Made by a program: the position numbers and the translations under genes. A DNA stretch of 5,205 bases from Bifidobacterium breve (GTDB lineage Bacteria; Bacteroidota; Bacteroidia; Cytophagales; UBA9547), in NCBI GenBank assembly GCA_943325655.2, contig CALPQG020000223.1:1-5205 (forward strand). The letters are read 5' to 3'. Below, piece by piece: positions 1 through 4,749 of this stretch. Numbering within the stretch: position 1 is the stretch's first letter; each line of letters opens with the position of its first letter. The notes beneath the pieces are model-generated. The model searched no databases and had not been told where the DNA came from. It worked only from the letters and a program-made list of their open reading frames with translations.

Positions 1-446
1 CAATTGCAGCCATTCGGGGTGAAGGAACAAGCAACGATTATCTTCCTGCCGAAATTCCGGCTTTGCCTTCTTTTCGATTACAAAGGGCAGTTTCTTCGAC
101 CATTAAAAAACACGAAAGGGATTATTTTACAGGTACCGTTTACACCACCAACAGGCGCGTGTGGGAACATGACGATAAGTTTAAGGAATACCTGGTTGCT
201 ATCAAAGCGATGGCCATAGACATGGAAACCGCTACGATTTTTGTGGTTGGTTTTGCCAACAGCATTCCTCATGGAGCCTTGTTGTTGGTATCCGACAATC
301 CTATGACCCCTGAAGGCGTGAAAACTTCTGCCAATGACCAGGCCGTTACCAAGGTATTTGCCCAACAACACTTAAAAATCGGGATTGACTCATTGGCCGA
401 ACTTCGTGACTCTGGAGAATCAGTAAAACACTTGGTGTTTGAATAG
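1..446 (+). CDS. amn: AMP nucleosidase, C-terminal part (5' end outside window)
   Basis: Reading frame 3 is open from the left edge to a TAG at 444-446, giving 147 residues of a C-terminus. AMP nucleosidase is a cytosolic enzyme that hydrolyses AMP to adenine and ribose 5-phosphate. The visible part is the end of a nucleoside-phosphorylase-like (PNP/UDP family) fold. The segment IDMETATIFVVGF contains the Asp-Met-Glu motif that contacts the ribose and supplies the family's acidic catalytic residue. It is followed by PHGALLLVSDNPM and, near the end, HLKIGID, which match the C-terminal pattern of bacterial Amn as I remember it. Any ATG inside this stretch (for example at 63) is internal, because coding similarity begins at the window edge. 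The gene converges with the radical SAM gene at 665-1648. The start, full length and promoter are not visible. Another nucleosidase or phosphorylase of the same fold is the main alternative. Confidence 0.88.
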   Translation, partial: IAAIRGEGTSNDYLPAEIPALPSFRLQRAVSSTIKKHERDYFTGTVYTTNRRVWEHDDKFKEYLVAIKAMAIDMETATIFVVGFANSIPHGALLLVSDNPMTPEGVKTSANDQAVTKVFAQQHLKIGIDSLAELRDSGESVKHLVFE

Positions 447-504
447 AAAATATATAATAAGAATCTTTTGAGTGAAATACAATATGCTAATTGTATAATT
501 GAAC

Positions 505-584
505 GCAGATTGAACGGATTGAGCGGGTTTTCGCAGATTTTACTTTTTAATCTGCGAAAATCCGCTCAATCTGCAAAATCCGTG
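505..584. repeat. Intergenic hairpin repeat built from GCAGATT/AATCTGC words
   Basis: Arms 517-539 and 549-571 are 23 bp each and complementary at every position except one G-T wobble, with a 9-base loop at 540-548. Flanking pieces repeat the same words: GCAGATTG at 505-512 matches the complement of CAATCTGC at 567-574, and ACGGATT at 514-520 matches the complement of AATCCGT at 578-584. The mosaic suggests a dispersed intergenic repeat and not a gene-specific terminator. Similar 'tctgcgaaaatc' repeats occur between genes in several Bacteroidota genomes, but that is from memory and was not searched. It sits between two convergent genes, where such repeats are tolerated. There is no T-run next to either arm, so intrinsic termination is only a possible side role. 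Confidence 0.75.
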
Positions 585-588
585 TGCC

Positions 589-617
589 ATAATTCCCTGC
601 AATTTGCTGGGAATTAT
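589..617. terminator. Small hairpin between convergent genes, possible terminator
   Basis: ATAATTCCC at 589-597 is the exact reverse complement of GGGAATTAT at 609-617. After one T-T mismatch the stem continues inward with three pairs (GCA/TGC), closing a three-base loop. It lies after amn and after the radical SAM gene stop (read on the other strand), so it could serve both. No clear U-tract follows on either strand, so the terminator role is uncertain. The hairpin itself is directly visible. Confidence 0.35.
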
Positions 618-664
618 TAGTTTCACCCAACAGGCTTATAAGAGTATCGAGCAAAGCCTGAGGC

Positions 665-1648
665 TTAAAAAAACAACTGTTTCCACGTACCTTTCATGTA
701 ATTGTATTTTAAGGTACTGGGTAAAGCTTTGAAAAAATACTTGTTCAATTCTACCGCAAAAGAAGGTTGCATATAACAATTGATGGTGCAACCTTCGCAC
801 TTTTCATAACGGCCTTCCTGTTGAATCAAGGCTGAAATTTTGTCACTTTTGTACAAGTCAAACAATTGGTTGTTGATCTCAAATTCTTCTAATCCCAAAT
901 GGTAACAAGGCAATACCAGCCTGTTTTCAGGAGAGATGACAATGGTGCTACTCGCCGCTTTACAGATGGGTTTCTGAATGTGGTTTCCGCCATCTTTTCG
1001 GAGCGCAATAAAAGCTTCGTTGAGGTATACTCCCGGCTTTTTCCCCCAGGTCAACAATTCATTTAACTGCGTTTCATTCAATTGATTTTCAGTAGCCAAA
1101 CCATTGTATTCAAATACAGGATTCAGGATTAAAATCAGGTTGTTGGGCTGGCAAATTTCGTTGTAAATCTTAGCTATTTCTGCAAGGTTATGGTCAAAAA
1201 CAGTGAAAATAATATCCGGTCTTTCGCCCAAGCTTCTGGCAATTTTGATGGATTCCATGACAAAATCAAAACAAGCTACATTGCGTCCTTTGTCATGAAT
1301 TTCTTTGGATGCCGAATCGAGTGAAAAATGCAACATGTCGATTTTCCCTTTGAGCTTTTCGGCCATTTTAGGATACAATAAACCGTTGCTGGTTACCGTG
1401 GTAATGAATTTGTAAGACTTTGCCAAGGTCAATAATTCTGGAAGCGCCTGGTGTAAAAGAGGTTCTCCTCCGGTGAAATCAATGACTTTGACACCGAGTT
1501 GTTTCAAATCCCTGAAGTTATTTTCAGCATCTTCCAAGGTGATATACGGAGATGGTTTCTCCCAAATATCACAAAACCCACAACTCGCATTGCAACGGTA
1601 GGTGACATAGTAATTGCATAAAATGGGATGTGAAATAAGTCTCGGCAT
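665..1648 (-). CDS. Radical SAM protein with SPASM/twitch-like C-terminal cysteines
   Basis: This 327-residue protein has the radical SAM signature C19-x3-C23-x2-C26, whose three cysteines bind the [4Fe-4S] cluster that cleaves S-adenosylmethionine. The GGEP motif (G60-P63) follows and contacts the SAM amino group. TSNG at 86-89 and HFSLDS at 107-112 fit later strands of the partial TIM barrel. The C-terminal part has C229, C248, C284, C287 and C291 (pattern C-x18-C ... C-x2-C-x3-C), as expected for an auxiliary cluster of the SPASM or shorter twitch type. Such domains are common in peptide-maturing or protein-modifying enzymes and in MoaA-like proteins. No precursor-peptide gene is visible nearby, so the substrate is unknown. 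It starts 39 bp after the 5'-nucleotidase stop on the same strand, so the two are probably co-transcribed. The leader is A-rich with no clear Shine-Dalgarno site. The family call is firm; the function is not assigned. Confidence 0.85.
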   Translation of the reverse strand: MPRLISHPILCNYYVTYRCNASCGFCDIWEKPSPYITLEDAENNFRDLKQLGVKVIDFTGGEPLLHQALPELLTLAKSYKFITTVTSNGLLYPKMAEKLKGKIDMLHFSLDSASKEIHDKGRNVACFDFVMESIKIARSLGERPDIIFTVFDHNLAEIAKIYNEICQPNNLILILNPVFEYNGLATENQLNETQLNELLTWGKKPGVYLNEAFIALRKDGGNHIQKPICKAASSTIVISPENRLVLPCYHLGLEEFEINNQLFDLYKSDKISALIQQEGRYEKCEGCTINCYMQPSFAVELNKYFFKALPSTLKYNYMKGTWKQLFF

Positions 1649-1687
1649 GGATTGTTTATTGAACTATAGCTTTGTATTTCCAGCTGT

Positions 1688-2626
1688 CTAAACTTTAGTT
1701 TTTTTGTCCAGTTTATGCAAAGGCGAATCTGTTGAATAAGGCACTTTGCTAGATGGAACAACCTTGGAAGCTTTTTCCAAATGAACTTCCTGGTCGTCAA
1801 AGAAAATATGTGCCTTGAAAGCTTTGAGCACCTGGTCTTTGGTGATTCCTCCCATAAAAAAAGCTTCGTCCACATACACGTCCCATTCTCTCAAAGTTTT
1901 GATCACGCGTTCATGTGCCGGTCCGCTGCGGGCAGTAACGATGGCCAGTCGGATGGGTGGTTTTTGGGTATGCTGACTGATTTGTTTTTGGAGTTTGGAC
2001 AATATTTTCAACAACTTGGCAAATGGACCCTCCAATAATGGCACGTTGGCATTGGCTTGTTCGTGGTCGTGAAAACTTGGTAAACCCTGTGTTTTATAAA
2101 TGAATTCTGATTCTTCAGAGAAGATTACCGCATCGGCATCAAAAGCAATTCTGAGCGTGTCGAGGTCTGGTTCAAAATCTTCCGGATGGCCATAGATGGT
2201 CGCTGCTGCACAAGCTTTAGCATCAATGGCTGCCTGTACATCTTTTTCGTCTTTGGTTAAAAATAAGTCAACATTAAAGGCGTCCAGGTAAGGGGAAAGT
2301 TGGTTTCCGCCAGCAAAGGCAGCACGGCTAATGTCTAATTGGTATTGTTGAATGCTGTTTAAAACCCGCAAACCTGTATCTGGCGAATTGCGCGACATGA
2401 TGATGACCTCTACCAAGCGCTCTTCGGCAAAACGGTTTAACTTCAAGAGCGATTCTACCAAGTGAAAAGCGGTACCTTTTTTAAGGATATTGTTTTCATT
2501 TTTAAGTTGAAAAGCACGGTATTCATCAATTCCTTTGTTGTGGAAAATCATGTTTTCTTCTTCCAAATCAAACAATGCACGAGAAGAAATACCGATTACT
2601 AAAGTGTTGGAGAAATCTATAGCCAT
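1688..2626 (-). CDS. Cytosolic 5'-nucleotidase, cN-I (NT5C1) type
   Basis: This 312-residue protein closely resembles the vertebrate cytosolic 5'-nucleotidase I family (Pfam 5'-nucleotidase, PF06189), a HAD-fold Mg-dependent phosphatase that turns AMP and other NMPs into nucleoside plus phosphate. Family landmarks are visible in order: MSRNSPDTGLRVLNSIQ at about 77-93, SRAAFAGGN at 100-108, FDADAVIFSEESE at 162-174 (the DxD nucleophile motif, D163 and D165), VTARSGPAHERVIKTLREW at 230-248, and HIFFDDQ at 273-279 with the metal-binding acidic pair D277-D278. The length is normal for a bacterial member and no key residue is missing. The ATG at 2626 is supported by the protein start and an A-rich leader. 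The first ten codons and seven leader bases are duplicated at 4426-4463, suggesting that the upstream region was replaced by an insertion. The radical SAM gene follows after 39 bp. AMP as main substrate is inferred from family and from nearby amn. Confidence 0.9.
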   Translation of the reverse strand: MAIDFSNTLVIGISSRALFDLEEENMIFHNKGIDEYRAFQLKNENNILKKGTAFHLVESLLKLNRFAEERLVEVIIMSRNSPDTGLRVLNSIQQYQLDISRAAFAGGNQLSPYLDAFNVDLFLTKDEKDVQAAIDAKACAAATIYGHPEDFEPDLDTLRIAFDADAVIFSEESEFIYKTQGLPSFHDHEQANANVPLLEGPFAKLLKILSKLQKQISQHTQKPPIRLAIVTARSGPAHERVIKTLREWDVYVDEAFFMGGITKDQVLKAFKAHIFFDDQEVHLEKASKVVPSSKVPYSTDSPLHKLDKKTKV

Positions 2627-2633
2627 TTTATTT
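2596..2633. repeat. 38-bp direct repeat, left copy (start of the 5'-nucleotidase gene)
   Basis: These 38 bases are identical to 4426-4463. The left copy covers the first ten codons of the nucleotidase (read on the minus strand) and seven A/T bases upstream of its ATG. Identity stops sharply on both sides: A2595 versus C4425, and G2634 versus A4464. The two copies are offset by 1,830 bp and enclose the AlbA_2 gene. They look like an attachment-type or target duplication that rebuilt the gene start. Confidence 0.95.
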
Positions 2634-2909
2634 GTTTAAGTTATGCAAGGTAAAGAAAAAAGGCTTGAAAATTATTGAAGTTACTTAAACATGATTCCTG
2701 CAATTTTATAATCTTCATCGAATAGTACTTGAATGAAATTTTTATTTTGATATTTTTAAAACTCAGCGCTATTATTTCTAAATCTTGATTTAGATTCAAA
2801 TTGATCAATCTGTTATATCTTTAATTCAAATGGGGCTTTTTTGGGTATATGTAAAACTGCCATTTTGTTTCTTTTGCTTAGTATTATTTTTCTCATCTGT
2901 TCAAAAAAT
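2634..2909. other. AT-rich spacer between AlbA_2 gene and nucleotidase
   Basis: No convincing gene is visible here. An 18-bp hairpin element lies at 2777-2794 (arms TCTAAATC and GATTTAGA, loop TT), and a 10-bp palindrome ATTGATCAAT at 2800-2809. Neither is followed by a clear T-run for the minus-strand transcript. A minus-strand sequence TACCTTGC (2645-2652) lies 18 bases before the nucleotidase start codon and is one base short of the Bacteroidota -7 consensus TAnnTTTG; it is a weak promoter candidate. Two adjoining minus-strand frames look protein-like and may be remains of a broken gene (see findings). A 27-codon minus-strand ORF at 2813-2896 has no recognisable similarity. Confidence 0.5.
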
Positions 2910-4292
2910 CTATACTATTTCCCAGTAGCCTCCTTTAGATGGCCCAGAGTGTTTGATGATGCCTTTGTTTTTTAGGCTATCAAAGTGCTTTTGTGCTGCG
3001 GAGTCGTTTATGTTAAGTTTTTCTGCTACTTCTCTGTATGAAATAGGAGGGTTGGCTTTAATGATATCCAATACTGCCATCAGTTTTTCGGAAAGGGGAG
3101 GGATGTTTTTTGCACCACCTTTTGCACCACCTTTTGCACCACCTTTCGCACCACCTTTTTTGTCTGTTCTTGTTTGCATTTCGCGTGAGAATGTGACGGC
3201 AAAAAAGTCATTGAAGTGAAATTCGGCTTCGGGCAAATGTGCTTCAAGTAATAGCGCTTTAATTCTATTTACACCTGTACCCAATTTTTCAATTAAACCT
3301 ACCCTGAATAGTAAATCAGAGATAATTGGGTTGCGAGATAGGCTGTATTTTCCAAAATCTTTTTCTGATAATCCGGCAGGTAATCCTCCTGGATTAGAAA
3401 TGATTACTTTGTCTGTGAAAATCTCAATCAACACCCTGGCTCCAGTTACCAAATAGTCGCGGTGTGCTACGGCATTGACGAGTGCTTCACGAAGTGCGAC
3501 AAAGGGTATTTCCAGTTTGTCTTCTCTTTTTAATGCTTTGATATTGGAGGCTTCATTTAAGTGTCGTCTTAAAAATGCTAAGCCAGCTTCAATAGAAGAA
3601 ATTAAATCAAGGGAAAAGTCTTTACGGTCTAATATATCCACCTTTTCTGTGCCATTGTAAGCCACGCAAGTGATTTTGGCTTGAGGTAAAAAATAGGTAG
3701 GGTCTGTGGTGAAGAATAATATACTGGCATTGGTAAAGTAATTGATGCCATCAATTTGTTTTACAAGTCCTAAACTTTGAAAAATGTGGGTATTGCTTTG
3801 AAGCGGTTTCTTTATGTCTGCCTGATTGAAAAATTGATCAACTAAGTCGTTATCGATTGTGCCATCAAAATCTTTCCGTATGCGTTCATCAAATCTTACC
3901 CTGCCATAGCGTTCCACATATTCGGCAATTTTATCGGTTGCCATTTTTTGAGAATTAGGTCCTACTCTCAAATAAAAGCCATTGGTAGATCGGTAAGGTT
4001 TGTGCATTCCTTCGGCAACTTTAACAACCATTACTTGGTCAACTTCATGCATGGTAATGTCTATCGCCGGGTCGCATTCGCTGGCGTGTTGTTGTATTTG
4101 TGACCTGAAATCATTGCCAGATTTTGAGCCAACGATTTTTCCATTGTCGTCTACTCCAAGCAAAATAGTACCACCAGAAGCATTGGCAAAAGCCACTAAT
4201 TCTTTTTTGAAATCGGTGTTAAGGTCTTTTTTGAACTCAATGTAGTATCCTTCCCCTTGGGCGATAAGTTGTTGTAAGTCTAGGTTTGTCAT
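2910..4292 (-). CDS. AlbA_2 (Schlafen-type) / GHKL ATPase / winged-helix regulator
   Basis: This 460-residue protein belongs to the COG2865-type group of putative transcriptional regulators. Residues about 14-125 form a Schlafen AlbA_2 domain, seen from the E-F-K core near 19-21 and FANASGGTILLGVDDNG at 35-51. Residues about 265-360 form a GHKL-type ATP-binding domain (HATPase_c_4): N-box REALVNAVAHRDY at 268-280 (N273), NPGGLP at 300-305, and the glycine box EKLGTGVNRI at 335-344. A linker of four GGAK units (about 380-395) leads to a winged helix at about 401-460. The likely role is ATP-dependent nucleic-acid binding or regulation; targets are unknown. Some relatives are linked to defence or stress, but nothing here proves that. 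ATG 4292 is supported by the domain starting soon after, and it overlaps the stop of a 24-codon upstream ORF by ATGA. The gene lies inside a unit bounded by 38-bp direct repeats. A TAnnTTTG-type promoter lies upstream at 4401-4408. Confidence 0.85.
   Translation of the reverse strand: MTNLDLQQLIAQGEGYYIEFKKDLNTDFKKELVAFANASGGTILLGVDDNGKIVGSKSGNDFRSQIQQHASECDPAIDITMHEVDQVMVVKVAEGMHKPYRSTNGFYLRVGPNSQKMATDKIAEYVERYGRVRFDERIRKDFDGTIDNDLVDQFFNQADIKKPLQSNTHIFQSLGLVKQIDGINYFTNASILFFTTDPTYFLPQAKITCVAYNGTEKVDILDRKDFSLDLISSIEAGLAFLRRHLNEASNIKALKREDKLEIPFVALREALVNAVAHRDYLVTGARVLIEIFTDKVIISNPGGLPAGLSEKDFGKYSLSRNPIISDLLFRVGLIEKLGTGVNRIKALLLEAHLPEAEFHFNDFFAVTFSREMQTRTDKKGGAKGGAKGGAKGGAKNIPPLSEKLMAVLDIIKANPPISYREVAEKLNINDSAAQKHFDSLKNKGIIKHSGPSKGGYWEIV
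3109..3156. repeat. Four tandem 12-bp units coding the GGAK linker
   Basis: On the plus strand TTTGCACCACCT occurs three times in exact succession (3109-3120, 3121-3132, 3133-3144), followed by a fourth copy with one change (TTCGCACCACCT, 3145-3156). On the coding strand this gives GGAKGGAKGGAKGGAK, residues about 380-395 of the AlbA_2/ATPase protein. The unit is a multiple of three, so copy-number change would alter linker length without breaking the frame. The linker is glycine-rich and basic and joins the ATPase domain to the winged helix. Confidence 0.95.
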
Positions 4293-4363
4293 GATGCCAG
4301 CAGCTTTCTCAGGGGTACACTTTTGGTACCAATGCTGTAAGGTAATATTTGTTTTGGATTCAT
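4289..4363 (-). CDS. Short upstream ORF, ATGA-overlapped with the AlbA_2 gene (24 aa)
   Basis: An ATG at 4363-4361 opens a 24-codon frame, MNPKQILPYSIGTKSVPLRK followed by LLAS. It ends in a TGA at 4291-4289 that overlaps the ATG of the AlbA_2 gene as ATGA. Such an overlap allows translational coupling, and the ORF lies just downstream of the TATTTTTG promoter candidate at 4401-4408, so it would be on the transcript. I do not recognise the peptide. It may be a leader peptide controlling the downstream gene, the surviving start of a truncated gene, or chance. It has no signal-peptide or membrane character. Confidence 0.35.
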   Translation of the reverse strand: MNPKQILPYSIGTKSVPLRKLLAS

Positions 4364-4399
4364 TGTGTTGGTCAATAAAAATATTTTAAAAGGATGTTC

Positions 4400-4456
4400 T
4401 CAAAAATACAAATCTTTGCGTGACCTTACTAAAGTGTTGGAGAAATCTATAGCCAT
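4400..4456 (-). pseudogene. 5'-nucleotidase gene stump (first ten codons only)
   Basis: Reading minus from ATG 4456, ten codons (MAIDFSNTLV) and the seven bases upstream are identical in DNA to the start of the nucleotidase at 2626. The frame then runs eight unrelated codons (RSRKDLYF) to a TGA at 4402-4400. This is best explained as the ancestral gene start, separated from its body by the inserted AlbA_2 unit. Alternatively it is a copy of the start carried in with that unit. An 18-residue product is unlikely to have a function. Confidence 0.7.
4401..4408 (-). promoter_or_regulatory. Candidate Bacteroidota -7 promoter box for the AlbA_2 gene
   Basis: The minus strand reads TATTTTTG, a full match to the Bacteroidota -7 consensus TAnnTTTG. 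About 19 bases upstream the sequence reads TTTAG, a poor version of the -33 TTG box; this lies inside the right copy of the 38-bp repeat. Transcription would start near 4396-4398 and give a leader of about 105 bases that includes the 24-codon ORF. The match is to a short, T-rich motif, so chance is possible in AT-rich DNA. Confidence 0.4.
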
Positions 4457-4463
4457 TTTATTT
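4426..4463. repeat. 38-bp direct repeat, right copy
   Basis: This copy is identical to 2596-2633 over 38 bases. It contains a start codon and ten nucleotidase codons with no gene body behind them, and it lies 134 bp upstream of the AlbA_2 start codon. Together with the left copy it marks the boundaries of a 1,830-bp unit. Perfect identity suggests a fairly recent event or continuing selection or conversion on the copy. Confidence 0.95.
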
Positions 4464-4749
4464 ATAGTTTTTCCTAATAAGTTTTTGGCGAATTCCTAGA
4501 ATTAATTTCAAGTATCAATGAATCAATCAATAAATGTTTCAATGAATGAGTAAGATAAGATTGATAGCTTTTTTATGCCTTTGCGACACAAGTGCTGGAA
4601 TGTATAATTCGCGAAGGGCATAAAGTATAACTTGTTTATATGTATCTACGTAGGGCATAGGATTACGTGTTTATCTTTTTCTTAAAAATGATTTTAATCA
4701 TTCTTTTAGAAAAAAGATTAGGCGTACTTACATCCAAATTATAAACGAT
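4464..4749. other. AT-rich divergent intergenic region with several small repeats
   Basis: No gene is seen in these 286 bp. In order it holds: AATC/AATG-type microrepeats at 4515-4550 (TCAATGAAT at 4515-4523 and 4539-4547); TTTATGCC at 4572-4579, which can pair with GGCATAAA at 4617-4624 as part of an 11-bp stem with one wobble; a second GGGCATA at 4653-4659 that repeats the one at 4616-4622, each followed 15-17 bases later by TGTTTAT; the palindrome CTACGTAG at 4646-4653; and the CRP/FNR-like palindrome at 4687-4702. The left part presumably contains the ancestral upstream region of the nucleotidase. The right part presumably drives the hemerythrin-like gene. Confidence 0.5.
4687..4702 (+). 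promoter_or_regulatory. CRP/FNR-like palindrome upstream of the hemerythrin-like gene
   Basis: AATGATTTTAATCATT is a perfect palindrome with half-sites TGAT and ATCA separated by four bases. This is the spacing of FNR/DNR-type sites (consensus TTGAT-N4-ATCAA, here with A and T at the outer positions). Its centre is 55 bases before the ATG at 4750. If it activates at -41.5, transcription would begin near 4736, just after TACTTACA at 4725-4732, a poor -7 box. The palindrome sits inside a longer imperfect AT-rich hairpin spanning about 4673-4718, so an RNA or structural role is an alternative. Confidence 0.4.

Noticed and set aside
4..219. Open frame overlapping the amn C-terminus in another frame
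   Set aside because: The amn frame is continuous through the region and matches the family; the other frame has no family pattern.
631..660. Inverted repeat CAGGCTT/AAGCCTG with a 16-base loop next to the radical SAM stop
   Set aside because: The stem is only 7 bp with a long loop and no T-run on the minus strand, so a terminator cannot be supported.
1667..1674. Plus-strand TAGCTTTG, a perfect TAnnTTTG box that would drive antisense RNA into the nucleotidase
   Set aside because: There is no TTG at about 19-base spacing upstream, and no gene follows on that strand. A single 8-base match is expected by chance.
1781..2038. Plus-strand open frame opposite the 5'-nucleotidase gene
   Set aside because: It lies wholly inside a strongly conserved gene on the other strand and has no recognisable protein features. 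The same applies to antisense or shifted frames at 78-371, 1504-1875, 2953-3219, 3475-3660 and 4000-4245.
2813..2896. 27-codon minus-strand ORF just after the AlbA_2 gene
   Set aside because: It has no recognisable similarity, overlap or leader signal, and its Lys/Ile-rich content is expected of AT-rich noncoding DNA.
3109..3156. Tandem repeat considered as a CRISPR-like array
   Set aside because: Units are contiguous 12-mers with no spacers, and they code a GGAK linker in frame.
4515..4550. AATC/AATG microrepeats considered as regulator-binding direct repeats
   Set aside because: The array is irregular and AT-rich, best explained as low-complexity sequence.
4576..4583. TGCCTTTG as a -7 box for the hemerythrin-like gene
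   Set aside because: The second base departs from TAnnTTTG, the nearest TTG upstream is only 12 bases away, and it lies 170 bases before the start codon.
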